From Hermatobates lingyangjiaoensis (Eukaryota > Arthropoda > Insecta > Hemiptera > Hermatobatidae), in NCBI GenBank assembly GCA_026182355.1, contig JAPFBL010000035.1, forward strand, positions 1,507,501-1,571,500: a DNA stretch of 64,000 bases, in the 5' to 3' direction. A program made the position numbers and the translations under genes. The notes beneath the pieces were generated by a model. The model was not told the DNA's origin and ran no database searches. It was given only the letters and a program-made list of their open reading frames with translations. This document shows, piece by piece, positions 1 to 11,639 of this stretch (the stretch's first letter is position 1; each line of letters opens with the position of its first letter).

Positions 1-2435
1 AACACAGTACATGGCGATAGAAAGATAGTGTGTTATATTTAAGGCAAAGAAGTGTGTGAAATATCAAGGAGTCACAGTCTGGTTCAGTTACGTGTGGTCA
101 TCAAAGAGCTGACTGAAAAGCAAAAGCAAAACTCGTTCTCTGGCAGTTGCCCAGTCGTCTCTCGACTGACTACCCTCTCTCCTCTGAGTCACCTCTCAAA
201 ATAACCGTACTCCTCCTTTAGCCGATTCAGAGCCCCTGAAATACAAGTGCCTTGCAAGACTGGCTATTTTGGCGAGAGCTTTTCATTTGCACCAATTAAA
301 AAAATACAAATATAAAACTACTTTGGACAGCCGCCCGCTTTCTTTGGCCGGAATGACTTTATGAATCGTGCACCATCTGGATTATTGAAGATCGTCAGCA
401 ACTCGAACAAATAGGTTTCAATGAATCACACCACACATTCATTTAAATTGCTCTAGATTTACATCAATTTTCGACTTGAATGCCATAAATCATGTAATAA
501 ATAAGAGGCACCTGACAATTATCACCATGAATTTACGGTAAGAAAGTCAAATGAGCATAAGTAAATACACCATCAAACCAAGAGTAGTGGGAAACAGCTC
601 AGAAACTTGTAGGCTTCAGACGGATGATATTAGCAAAATAGTCGATCAGTAAGCAGGTTTCATGTGAATGAGGTATATTGTCGGACTATAGACTTGGAGA
701 ACCCAATTCTTAAATGGTTGTCTAACGTCTACCCCGATGGGCTGGTGGCAAGAAGGCTGTAGGGGCAGTGGTTGTGGGGTTAAGGTGCTCTCTTGCTAAG
801 ATAACATTTGAAACCTTGTACGATATAAACAAGCCTGGTGTATAGTTGTAGTCAAACAGGCCACGAAGTGATATATACAAACCCCAATTTTTCCTGGAGG
901 ACATAAACAGCCAAGAATTAAGAAATTGAATGGACATCTGGGTGACCGCGGAAGGACACCTTACTGATTAAAACACCGATACACACTTTCTCACGTACAA
1001 ATAAATAAAATGTGTGAAGTGTATTTCGCGAAATTTGACACAGAATAAAAACAAGAGCCACTGACCTCAATCGTTCAACTTGACAGTATCAATAGGTCAC
1101 ATTACAACGAATAGTGACCTCCTACCACTATAGTGGTAGTGCCACTGACTACCACTCTCTAATACAGTATTCGTGGATTTGAGAATAGAACAGATTACAC
1201 ATGGAGTAAACACTGAACATAGACTTACTGCAGAAGTACTCTTTGAATATTAATCAGGAGTCTAAAATGAAAACCCGAATACCTAGTATAGGTTTAGCAG
1301 GTGGTACCTGTTTTGATTTCTCATGTGCCTTGATCTTTCAGCATACTATGATTTTGACAAGAAAACCATTGATGACAAAAGAGACCATGAGACGAACAAT
1401 GAGGAACACCTTTAGCTAAATCAAGAAATCTGTTTAAAGTATTCATTATATGAGAATTAAGATTATACATAAGATAAATCACTAACTTAAATTAACTACA
1501 AAAGCATTGTTTGTTTGTTAATCAGAAGTCTAAAACATGTCAATTTATTTAATACGGGTTCGGCAGGGAATGGATAACTTCATTAACTATGAATTAGACG
1601 ACGAGGAACATTTTTCAAAAATATCTAAAAAGAAAAAAATATCAAAAATACGAAAAAACTAAACCCTAATATGAGATTCTAACAATTCTGAATTACGATT
1701 ATTATTATATTTGTGAAAAAATGAGTGCTCTGCATGATTAGTGGGTTGCTGGAGAAGTGTCCCAGATCTTGCTAATGTGCTCGAATCAGTCTTTACTTTA
1801 GGGACATGAAGGCAGACACAAGGTTTTGAAGACGCGCAGGCACCGTAACGACGCTCAGCCACTCCCGAACACACCTAACCCACAAACAACTCTTTCCGCT
1901 TTTATTTGCATCCAATGGACAACAGACCCATTCTCACAGCATTGCAATCGATTTTCAATTCGAATCCACATACAAAGCTCTTTTGTTGTCAAACTGACAG
2001 AGTTTAAACTACTGATGTAGTCGTTCAGTAGTACTTTGTTATTTATAAAGCCTCACATCAAAAGGAGAACAACTATATTGCAGATTCACCACAGTTAGTT
2101 CTCCTCATTATACTAAATCAAACTGTAACCGTTTCGTACTTGGTTACCAACTAACAGATGCTGAGTTGGTATACTATTGATGCTCATCCGATATTTTTCC
2201 CACTTCAACACTAATCCCATTAAACGGTAACAAACCTTCCCCGTTTGCATTATTTCTCGTCACTTGCTACGTCATAGTCACATACAGCAGTACTTTTTGG
2301 TACACCAGTTAATTAGCTGACATACTTCAAGATACGATCTATTCATATATTAATTCATATCAAGGTAACTATAAGACTATTTAAAAAAAAATTTTGTTCA
2401 TTATATATGTATAGTTCGTTTATAATTATATAACA
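1..2435. other. AT-rich non-coding stretch, no gene recognised
   Basis: Only short reading frames with no family resemblance are present, many of them read through AT-rich or homopolymer DNA. The first 350 bases are a little richer in GC but contain no convincing exon. The segment at 1790-1920 also has somewhat higher GC without splice-like borders. I found no RNA gene, terminal inverted repeat or SINE head here. Confidence 0.5.
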
Positions 2436-2545
2436 AGTTTTCACAGTAAACAAGTGATATGAAAAACAACGTCTAAATCCCTATAGGAATTTCATAAATG
2501 GGACAAAGATCTATCAACCAAAACAACTGGTTCAAAAGTTTGAAA
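2436..2545 (-). repeat. Decayed copy of fold-back family A (subtype A2)
   Basis: Read on the minus strand this matches the right arm of the divergent family A copy at 54.3-54.5 kb. Shared pieces are ACCAGTTGTTTTGGTTGA, then AGATCTT, then the TTTACTGTGAAA-type end. The GAAA of the hammerhead core has become GATA and the CUGANGA part is not recognisable, so this is a dead copy. The match was made by eye and the boundaries are approximate. Confidence 0.5.
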
Positions 2546-3356
2546 AGTTGTTTCAGACGAAAAATGTTTATCCTATTTCTAAATTTTTACTCTCGTTTAG
2601 ACGTTGATATCTGTTATAGTCGAAGTACACAGAAAAAACATATAAACAGATCTAACACGGCTCATTGATATATTTCGAGTCTCGTCACCACAAAGAGTAT
2701 AAGTGATATTTCCTGCTATCAGAGAAAGTCTGGATCAGAGAAAGCAGACGTAAGAGTGAGAGAACGGATAAAAATATTAATACACAAAAGTAAACAAAAC
2801 AAGGAAAATAAATAACGATAAAAATGAAATGATAAATAATAAAAAATAATTATTAGAGGGAGTTCTAAAAACAAAAAATAAAGTATGCTGCCTAGATAAA
2901 GATTCGTACAATATCACGAATCGATTTCAATACAATGCGCTTAAAAGATAGTCTGCAAACGATTCATAAAAGTAGTTATATTTCTTAACATCTATTGAGA
3001 TTCTAAATTACAGTATAGATTTCCGAAGGGCTGGATTCTCAATAAATATTAAAATCAAGTATCTATATAACCATCTGTCTGAGTGCTTGATCATTCTGTA
3101 ACGAAGGATTCCAATTTGAGAATCATTGGCCTCATTTTCTCCAAAATTGACTTTGTTAAATTTTAGTGTAAACAACTTTCAAAAAATTAGTTCATATAAT
3201 TAAAAAGTGTTAAGTATTATGTATTAAAAGTGTAAACTTAGAGATTAGTTTAAAATTAATTTAACATTTTATTTTTGTTAATTTTTTTAAGATACTCGTA
3301 GTTTTCATGCTGACATTCAGTTGTTACTCACGCGAGTATTCTACACAGCGAGTTTA

Positions 3357-3521
3357 TATATATGAAAAAAACCACAATATGAAATGGAAAAAAAAGACTA
3401 AGATCTTTCAACCACAACAACAGGTCTTCGTCAGAGTCAAAACCCAACTCAAATATTTCATATTCTGGTTTGATCATTGATTGTTGTTTCACGTGTTTGA
3501 GTAAAATTATATATATATATA
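3357..3521 (-). repeat. Fold-back family A copy, bounded by (TA)n
   Basis: The left part, read on the minus strand, holds the family A core (GACTCTGACGA, helix II, GAAAGATCTTAGTC). The right part carries the family end: a TTTGATCATTGATTGTT block, the block TTTCACGTGTTT, then a (TA)n tract at 3509-3521. Another (TA) tract lies at 3357-3363. The second arm keeps only its outer part, so this is a partly lost palindrome. Confidence 0.7.
3396..3437 (-). ncRNA. Hammerhead ribozyme motif (family A)
   Basis: On the minus strand, in order: GACT (helix I), CTGACGA (core), helix II with GACC pairing to GGTT around a TGTTGTTGT-type loop, GAAA (core), GATC (a self-complementary stem III), TT with the predicted cleavage after it, and AGTC, which pairs perfectly with the GACT. 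All invariant core positions are present. A four-base stem III with no loop would be expected to work best as a dimer. This is known for short-stem hammerheads of PLEs and is inferred here. Confidence 0.6.
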
Positions 3522-6500
3522 TTTAGTTGAAGTCTAATCCTGTTGCATTTGTTTCCACTTTATTCATATGGTAAAATTAAGAACTGTATGTAGTTCCTCA
3601 TAGATGTAGGTTTTTACCCTTTGCACTGTCTAGGGGTGTTAAGAGGGACTCATTTGATATTTGTCATTTATTTTAGTTACAGGCAAGTCTCATTATCAGG
3701 ATAATGGTAATGTTAAAGAGTACCCTTTTCTAATATGTACTCTATCGTTTTAATTTTTTTTTTAAAATGATATATAGATATCATTTTATCTATTCGTATG
3801 GATTATAGTAGTTTTTATTCCATACTTTGATTTTATCGAATTCTGATCACTTGCAATTCAGCTTAGATACTTTGCAATATAGAAATGACAAATCACGAAT
3901 GCCAGTATTTCCGACAAAACAAATAACTATCAATTTAATTATTATTATTTTTCACCTAGGCGAATTTTTCACTACTAATATATGGTAAATGATAATGACA
4001 GACAAGCATTAGGGCTTAGGATTATCCAAAACACGATGTTCAGTTTAGTGTTTTCTAATGGCTGCGTGCGTGGGTAAAAAGGCCGAACGCTTACTGGGAA
4101 AGTTACTTAACTGATACGACGAGAAACTACTTCGGCAGCGACCCCCCCCCCCACAAACATATTCAAAAAGACCATCGATTCCCTCTTGCAACTCAATTTG
4201 TTCCCATGTATTTCATTACTAATTCCCCTACTTGGCAATGTCTGGAAAAAGTTATGTCATACTTCATATATTGCCTGGTGTTCTTATCTCACCTGCGTAG
4301 GCCAGCAAAATCGATGACATTTTAACCATTCTGATAAATCTATAGGTTATATCGGTTACTTTTATTAATACTGATTGTGTGACACCAAATTAATTAAACA
4401 GAAGTACACTATAAAAATACGACAATTATTTAAATACATTTTAATAAAACTATGATAAAATAAAAAAAATAGTGAAAAATAATAACACAATGGTGTTATG
4501 AATCAGTGGAAACATAATTTTCGAATCATCAAACATGGCGGAGGAGGAAGAAGTGGAGTTGACACAAACGGCAGAAATCATACGTAACTTTACCAAACTA
4601 TATGTAAATGAATTGGACGCTTCATTATAACTGTACACCAACTTGTTTATTCCTTCAATTTCATTTGTTTTGTGTGAATTTTATGGTTTTTTGGCTTTCT
4701 TTTTTTAAGCTTCATTTGTAAAACTGGGCATAAAAATCCTCGTGGATGTTTCATCTGTTGAAATTTTCCTATTCACGGCTCTTTCTATCTGGAGGTATTG
4801 CTGCATATATATACATATACATATATATTATATATATACAATGATGAAGTATAAAAGCACAAGGAAGGTTTCCTTGATTTCATTGATTACGTGTCAATTG
4901 TGATTCTTCTGCATATAACCAATGATATAGTACAATTCGACCAACTGTAAAACTAAATTCACAGGGAAAAAAAGTTATACAAAACTCACTACTATATTAC
5001 GACTGCATCATCATCAAAAGGAAATATGTGAATCACTCCGAAGACAAGTGAGGACGAAAATCAGTTTCATTCAAGAGGAACTCAGTCTAAAGACAACTCG
5101 GAGGTAAGAGAGACAAGGATAAGCAAAATAAATAATAATATCAAAATTAAATAAATAAAATACAAAAATAAAGAACAACTTTAAAAAAAAAACTTCAAAC
5201 TTTATTCCTTTTCCAAAACCTCCCAATACTGCTTGTGGTATGGTTGAATGTGGACTTCGTGCTGCCTTACTTGCCCTATCATCAATCTTTTTCTTCCCTT
5301 ACTTCCTTCTTAATAACTATACCTACCCTATTCCTCATAAGACATACTGTACTTATTTAAACTATATTGTGACAGTTATAATTTGCAATTGACCTGAAAT
5401 CATGAAACAAATTAAAAAATAAGGGTAATCAAAAGAGAAAAATTGTGTTCATATATTTATTTAGAGTTAGTAACCAGGTTTGATTCTTCAGGCAACATAA
5501 GTTATCCAATAGGAAGAATAAGAAAGAAATGCTTAGCGGAAAGAATTGTTATAAGCAATCAAGGGATATTACTTCGCATTCGTCACGGCCATTAATTTAG
5601 CTGAGTCTTACTTTTCTTGTTATTGTTATGCAAGCTCTCCTACTGATATGATTCTCAGTTACCATTAAGTTTATTTGAAATACATTGTATCACGCATATT
5701 AATTTCAAAGGCTTGAGTATTAGACATTATTTATAAAATGCATTATTACAATTGTGGAAAACGTATCAAAGTGCTGGCTAGTGGTAGCGTGATGCTGGTA
5801 ATATTTTATATTGGATAATGACAGTTCAGTCATCTTAGTAATGACCATGTTTCCTAAGGAGGGGATGGAAAATGTTTTGCATGTAGTCCCTCGAACAGGT
5901 CGCAAAGCCATTAAGATGTCGGGTATTCGATAATCATACTCCAGGCAACTTGTGTAAGCCAAAATTTAGAATCCTGCTATAGAATTTAGTACGTGATTTG
6001 ACTAACCCCTAACAACAATGGGTAATAACAAAAGGGTCCTCAAGTAATGCCCCTAAACCAACCCTGAAGACGAAAACGCATAAGTGAAAGCGTTGGAAAC
6101 AAACAACAAATAAACTTTAATGTCATTGAAAGTTTTAGTAAGCATACGTGGTATTGGTCATCTGACCGTACTGGGCCAACTGCCAATTTAATTAATTAAT
6201 GCAAGAATGTACCTACATATCTCCCAACCATTACAAACAACAACTACTAAAAACATTACAACCAATCTCAACATGTAGCTTGCGCTGTTTTATCTTTTGG
6301 GATACAAAGGGAAAGACTGTACGTGAAAGTTTTATGAAAACTACGAACACGAACAAGTAGAGTCCTCCCTCTCGTAACTCTACACTTAGCTTCTTCAGTT
6401 TAGGGCTATACCTAAGAGTAGTTCCAATTAATTCAAACACACAAAATGAAATATACTGAATTGAATATTATTTTATAACTTTGCATTCAAAACTTTGTTT

Positions 6501-8590
6501 TAAGAGAGACTCAGATTCTTTACCGTTGCAGAAAGATGATAGTTCTCATTCATCTTTGTCCTTTACTTCTGCTATCATATCGCTAATGAAATAAAATTTC
6601 TTCATTGATGACTCAATTATGTTTTAAGTTTTGGTCAGTTTTCACTGGAAGGAATAATGCAATACCTTCAGGAGATAATAAGTATTTTCCTCGAAGGAAA
6701 TATCTTATTATCATATTAAATTTACTAATAAGTTAGTTTACACTCCTTTTGGAGTTTAATCATTAAGTCTCTAGCCCTGTAGACTTAATATTCATATTAC
6801 CCTTATTATTAAGTCCTTAATTGTTTGTATATTATGGACTGGTTGCAGTCGTAGAGTCAGTTGCTTTGTCTAGTGTGGTGCAGGCACATGTGAACCCCAC
6901 CTATGCCAAGCCCACTTGGACACCTCACGGTACTGTTTGTCTCCAATTATTTCATCAATGAGAAAGAATTAGTTCACTGTTATGACTGAGAACTCCATTT
7001 AACAAATGTTATCCAGTATAAGCTTTACGACGGCCAATTCTCTCAACGAACTGAAATCTGCTTTCAAACAAGTATCACTCAACATTGAACAGACACAAGT
7101 ATAAAATCTGGCTTCAAAACAAGAAATTACAAAAAGAATTACTGAACCATAAATTCTGTTGTTTAGGTCTTTAAAGCGTGCCTGAGACCGGTTCAGAATG
7201 GAAGCTTTACGACATCTTCGAGAGGGACATGTACTATATTTCCATCTCAACATAAGATACAATATTCATAGACAAGATCTTGAGTACTGTCTGTAGATCA
7301 CTACTGACTGCAGAATATACTAGTAAAATGGTATATTCATTATTCGAATTTTCAAATTTACAAGTTATTAATAATTGAACTGAAGAATTCTCAGACCTCA
7401 AGGATTATTTGAAATGGAGGGAATGAAAACCAAAGGCAGGCAGGTAGAGGAGATCTAATTGTACTTAGTGACACCCGCACTGCTAAACCAACTTTCTCAC
7501 TTCGTTTCACTTCCTGTCACTTGTCACTCATGCCCATATCAACATACTCTCTCTGTTAGTCACCCATACAAAACATGCTTCACTATTTGAATCAATAATG
7601 AATTATAAGCAAAATAAAAGAATGCCAAGGTCACTTTGTTTATAAGCGATTGAATCACTGGTATTACCTCTCTGGCCTTGAGTCGATGAAAATCTAATAT
7701 TATTCTACTGGATATAAATAAATGAGAGTCATTCTTTATATAACATGTGGAATCGTCTATCTATCAACAACTCAACTGTGAAGCATAACTGTTTAACTCA
7801 CCAATTAGTTACATATTCACATATGCGTTAAGCAAGCCTCGGCTTGGAGAAGCATCTCAGTTGCAGGCGCATAAACTTTCAAACAATGATGTACATATAT
7901 CCACCAACAATACTATGAATAAACAATTGAATAATGCTACGGTAGCATTTAATCTGCATGATTATAGCACTATTCACACGGTCCTTATTCATTGTTTTCA
8001 GTTCAATGATTGCCATGTTCAAATGATTTTAGTGATCTATTAAGCCTGTAAAGAGTATCAGACAAAACCTTAAGCCCAACCTTTGCTCCCATGATAATAA
8101 TGGGCACTAAGTACTTCATATTTTTGATACTATATCTGTTAAAGACAGGACTGCAATAAACATTAATTAATATTACTTAGAAGTACTTACACTGCTTGTA
8201 AGTTTTGGTTTGACAAGTGATCGCAGTTCATAAAAGTTCTCAATATATATACGGTTTTAGTTTTATTTCACCTATAACTTGTAGAAAATTTTTTACAACT
8301 TTGAAAGTCTGTTAGATCTACCGTCTGGATTTACACACTAAATAAGCATCATAACTATGCTTATCTATCATATGCGGGTATCTTTAGTTTTTAACTTTCT
8401 AATTTTTGTTTTGGTTCGATCTTCAAACAAATCTAACACAAGAAGGTTATTCCGGTCCCTTGAAAAGTACACGAGGAAACTAATTAATCGTAAATATGGT
8501 GTAATATTTTATAGAACATGAATAAATGAAGGACTGCTTCCTAAATATACCAATATGTATGTATATATATATATATACCTAAAATAATTT
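3522..8590. other. Gene-less AT-rich region
   Basis: No recognisable gene. Small items are a run of 12 C at 4141-4152 and an imperfect TA-rich tract at about 4804-4841. The reading frames at 5.7, 6.2 and 7.0 kb (minus) have no family features. At 6840-6930 the base composition is more even, but there are no clear splice borders and no tRNA structure. Confidence 0.4.
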
Positions 8591-8597
8591 GTGACGC

Positions 8598-8695
8598 ATG
8601 GAAAGAAACGTAACTAAGTACTCATTATTCAATATTTCGACCGCTATGGAGGTAGAAATATTAAAAGGTGAATCCTTTGTTACGTTTCTTTCTAT
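8598..8695. repeat. Fold-back family C, imperfect palindrome
   Basis: The arms are ATGGAAAGAAACGTAAC at 8598-8614 and its near-complement at 8679-8695. An inner palindrome pairs AATATTTCGACC with GGTAGAAATATT. The centre resembles that of the larger fold-back at 14.7 kb, which also has a GGTCGAAATATT segment. It is followed by GGATCGTTTTTCGTTTATC and a TA tract, a tail that recurs at 11.3 and 14.9 kb. Confidence 0.6.
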
Positions 8696-8779
8696 GTGTC
8701 TCATGTTATTTTACGTTTTATCATTCCTTTTGGATCGTTTTTCGTTTATCCAAATTTATATATATATATACAAAACAAG

Positions 8780-8980
8780 TTTATCGGGACTCATCAGTTC
8801 TTCGGGTTCAAATTAAACTCTCATTGCCAACGTTTCTGTCTTTTCATAGGTAGCAGTATAATTTTTGAAACAGAAAAACTAAGTATTACATTACAAATTA
8901 TTTTACAAAGAAAAATAGTTTTCTTTGAGAGGCAATGAGAGTTTAATTTGAACCCGAAGAACTGACCGAGTCCCGATAAA
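8780..8980. repeat. Inverted repeat, family D arms
   Basis: The arms at 8780-8828 and 8931-8980 are complementary apart from a few bases; the shared segment includes GAGAGTTTAATTTGAACC. The right arm continues through ACTTTTATCA into (TA)n at about 9020. The same right-arm sequence and the same TA junction occur at 33.6 kb. The left arm on the minus strand contains CTGATGAGTCC, the textbook start of a hammerhead core, but I could not pair a helix II and GAAA after it. Confidence 0.6.
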
Positions 8981-9041
8981 CATTTGTTGTGGTTCTATTC
9001 CACGGCCGATACTTTTATCAATATATATATATATATATAAA
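8931..9041 (+). repeat. Dispersed repeat D, copy 1, ending in (TA)n
   Basis: This segment matches 33603-33720 almost throughout. Both copies have GAGAGTTTAATTTGAACC near the start, then a GAAGAACTGACC block, a GATAAAC block, a GGTTCTA block and ACTTTTATCA, and both run into a (TA)n tract. Two copies ending at the same junction show that the TA tract belongs to the element or to its target preference. Confidence 0.65.
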
Positions 9042-9042
9042 T

Positions 9043-9350
9043 ATGAAATTATTGAAAATGATTCTCCAAACTAAGAAGAATAAAGTCACACAGAGAAAAC
9101 GCACAAAGTCACTATGATATTTCGATATCTGTCATCGTCAGTACAGTGAAGTGAGCAGCTCGGAAGGTTCATAGACTTGTTTGTTCATCCTCCTAATAAC
9201 GACGGATGTTAGTTTTCCTTCTCTTATTCCCTTCATATATATCTAACCGGTTTCATGATTGTATCACTGACTTTGAACTTTCACCGGCCGAACTGATGCC
9301 GGTTTGGCTCAAGATAGTCTCTTCTACAACTCGTTTACCATATATATATG
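9043..9350 (-). repeat. PLE terminal-repeat-like segment between two (TA) tracts
   Basis: A moderately GC-containing segment bounded by TA tracts at 9020-9040 and 9340-9349. It contains the hammerhead motif at 9109-9149 on the minus strand. No second arm is present. The assignment as a PLE terminal repeat rests on the hammerhead motif and the TA borders only; no protein-coding part is attached. Confidence 0.4.
9109..9149 (-). ncRNA. Hammerhead ribozyme motif, 9.1 kb
   Basis: On the minus strand, in order: UCACUGU (helix I), one extra A, CUGACGA (core), helix II GAC-AGAU-AUC, GAAA (core), UA (two-base self-complementary stem III), UC with predicted cleavage after it, and AUAGUGA. The two helix I strands pair over seven bases with one G-U. 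Helix II has one C-A mismatch at the loop-closing pair and an unpaired U next to the core, so this copy may be weak or inactive. Core residues are all present. Confidence 0.5.
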
Positions 9351-10809
9351 AAAAAGACAACAAATAAAATAAACAAGATCACCATCAACTTCGGTTATTA
9401 GCACCATCTCCACCAATGAGCAATACAATTCACGAAAAGAGAAACAACCTAGGACTATAAGGGATTCGAATAGATGCCTCCTTGGCAGAGGCAAGAGACC
9501 TTGCCTTCAAAGCATGAACATGTTAATTGAAGTATTTCCATACAATCAGGACCACAATCAAGGAAAAGACGAGAATAAATCAGGAAGGGTAGTGGCATGT
9601 ATATAGATTTATCGAGTGATACTTTGATGTGCGAACTCAGACCACATCCAAAGTTTACAATATCCTTCTCTACCTTATTATATTACAAAAAAACATATTC
9701 TCCAATATAAATATTACTAATTATATTAAAACTTTTTTTCAAGTAATATTTCCCATATTGGGGAATTGCAAAAATAACGTCTCCAAACAAAGAAAGTTTA
9801 ATATCAAAACTAACAACGCGATTCCAACACATAGTGTCCATCTTCAGGTTAACATCCGCACTATTGAGATGTTGTTGCTAAATAGTGCAGATTAAATAAT
9901 AATTACATTTTTTTTGTTTGAAAACGTAATTTTTTAAATTTCTAATATGAGTAAATACTACACTATAACACATTATGGTGTAGTATTTATATTGCACAAA
10001 TAATGAAATATTTCCCTTTCATTTTAAGGAACTTTATTAAAAGATAATTACATATATTTAATTAATTTTAACTAGTTTAGTTTTGTCTTTAATCACTTTG
10101 CTTCAATCCCCTCTGAGAAGGTATCAAACATACAGACTGAGCCTGGTTTGATTGGCACGTTACAATGATTTCCATGAAAATATCAACGGATACAGAACAA
10201 TCGTTTACTCTCAATACCTTTATCTTCTAATTTATCACAATACTAATGGCATATATATAGATATTTTCAAATGAACTGAAGCTTATCACATTTATAAGCT
10301 AATCACACAACGTGATGTGAAAATGTTGGACTCTTAGCTCATTTGTAATTTAGAACCTAGACCCACATATGGAGACACAGAAGGATTGGCAGCCAAAAAT
10401 CCTTTCATAGTCAACTATTTCTAAGACAAGATTTGAAACTTTAAATAATTATATATATATATATGTTTAAACCAAAGACAGAAATTTAGAAATGGGATCA
10501 TTCAAGCAAGTAACGGTTCTCGTTAGAATCACATAATGAATGCATGAATCATTCATTGTGTCACTCTGGAACCGTTACTGGGTCTGAACATCTTATTGCC
10601 ATTTCTGAATTACTCATGTAGTTTAGACGCTGTTGTGTGCAATATTTTTATCGTGGAATCTTGCTATACATACATCAGGGATCACTACTGTGAAGGTCTG
10701 TAAAGATCTTTCATTGATCAAGCTTCTTTATTTCTTCTTGTGACGTCGGGTTACCGAAATTATTGATAGATGATTGGGAGTGTTTACCTCTTGTTGTATT
10801 TCTGAATTT
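9351..10809. other. Gene-less AT-rich region
   Basis: No gene recognised. The frame at 9629-9895 has an AT-driven composition and no domain features. A short TA tract lies at 10450-10464 and a polyT run near 9908. A region near 9.46-9.56 kb has more even base use but no structure I can name. Confidence 0.4.
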
Positions 10810-11042
10810 TAAGTTTTAATTATATATATGCAGAAATGTCATGAATTTTGTTAATTTATTTAATATATACATACATAATATACTAATCATAGATATACTA
10901 AACATATATGTATTTTTGACTATGACGAAGCGGTCTTCGTCAGAGTCAAAACCCAACTGAGTCAGTTGAAAGACCTTAGTATTTTTTCCCCATTTCATAT
11001 TATGGGTTGATCATTGATATATATATATATATATATATATAT
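10810..11042. repeat. Rearranged fold-back family A copy
   Basis: The sequence keeps the family A order only in pieces: TTTTTGACTATGACGAAG, then the inverse GGTCTTCGTCAGAGTC, then GTTGAAAGACCTTAGT, the outer CCCCATTTCATAT block, GATCATTG, and a long (TA)n at about 11018-11042. The hammerhead core is broken up: the CUGANGA-like segment and the GAAA segment are no longer spaced by a helix II. It is best read as a palindrome that has lost its centre. Confidence 0.55.
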
Positions 11043-11097
11043 ACGAGTTCGAGATTAACAAAGAGCAACACACAAAGTAGGGAAACACACTTACAGA

Positions 11098-11128
11098 CTC
11101 AAATTTTCGGGTAATCCGTCTTCAGGAG
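11098..11128 (-). ncRNA. Hammerhead-type motif, left arm of fold-back K
   Basis: Minus strand order: CUC (helix I), CUGAAGA, CGGAUUACCC, GAAA, AU, UU, GAG (helix I). Helix II can form only GG/CC around AUUA, flanked by a C-C mismatch. Helix I has three perfect pairs next to the core. The core residues are complete, but the helices are short, so activity is doubtful. Confidence 0.4.
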
Positions 11129-11236
11129 AAAAGAGAATGGGAGACCAAGCACGTTGTAGGCGCAACGGCAAGTAACCCATAACGGTGGGTTACTTGCCGT
11201 TGCGCCTACAACGTGCTTGGTCTCCCATTGTCTTTT

Positions 11237-11267
11237 CTCCTGAAGACGGATTATTCGAAAATTTGAG
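11237..11267 (+). ncRNA. Hammerhead-type motif, right arm of fold-back K
   Basis: Plus strand order: CUC, CUGAAGA (11240-11246), CGGAUUAUUC, GAAA (11257-11260), AU, UU, GAG. It differs from the left arm at two bases inside helix II, where GGA/UUC can still pair with one G-U. Differences confined to helix II between the two arms fit either drift or loose selection. Confidence 0.4.
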
Positions 11268-11322
11268 TCTGTAAGTGTGTTTCCCTACTTTGTGTGTTGC
11301 TTTTTGTTAATCTCGAACTCGT

Positions 11323-11425
11323 ATTGTGTCCAGTTTGGATCGTATTTCGTTTTATCAGTGAATATATATATATAAAGATTTCACATAAAAAATTATTGTG
11401 GTTTGATCATATATATATATATGAG
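11323..11425 (+). repeat. Repeat tail fragments with TA tracts
   Basis: A GGATCGTATTTCGTTTTATC tail follows, the same kind found after the family C fold-backs, then a TA tract at 11361-11372. After it comes AAGATTTCACATAAA and TTGTGGTTTGATCAT, which is the outer end of family A, and another TA tract to 11422. This looks like insertion of one TA-associated element next to another. Confidence 0.5.
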
Positions 11426-11507
11426 TAGGATAAGACTTTTTCCAGTAGTAGCATTCTCGATGTTAGTACTAAAGATTCGAGGATCAAATTATTGTCTTGA
11501 CCTTAGA

Positions 11508-11608
11508 GGTTTTCGTACGTTCACAGATAGAAGTAAAGCAGTTAATCTCGACTCTGTACGATGTCAGCCCTCATTAAGGATCTCTACTGCAATAAATTTC
11601 AATAAGGC
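11508..11608 (+). repeat. SINE tail fragment
   Basis: This aligns by eye with the tail of the SINEs at 18.9 and 31.1 kb. Shared pieces include TGTACGATGTCAG, then CT..TTAA.GATC.CTACT. The tRNA-like head is missing or beyond recognition. It is a 5'-truncated or decayed copy. Confidence 0.5.
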
Positions 11609-11639
11609 ACAACTTCTGTTGTAGAATCAACTTGTTTAC

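Larger units (their letters stand above)
11043..11322. repeat. Fold-back family K, 280 bp with 140-bp arms
   Basis: This is a near-perfect palindrome centred at about 11182.5. It starts with ACGAGTTCGAGATTAAC and ends with its complement, with a spacer of about six bases. The arms differ at only a few positions, so it is young or conserved. It lies directly against the (TA)n at 11018-11042. Each arm carries a hammerhead-type core, one on each strand. It has no protein-coding content that I recognise. Confidence 0.8.

Noticed and set aside
8780..8800. CTGATGAGTCC on the minus strand as a full hammerhead
   Set aside because: The 5' core looks textbook, but no helix II closing strand with GAAA at suitable distance was found. 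The copies at 8.96 and 33.63 kb change the core (CTGACCGA, CTGACCAT).
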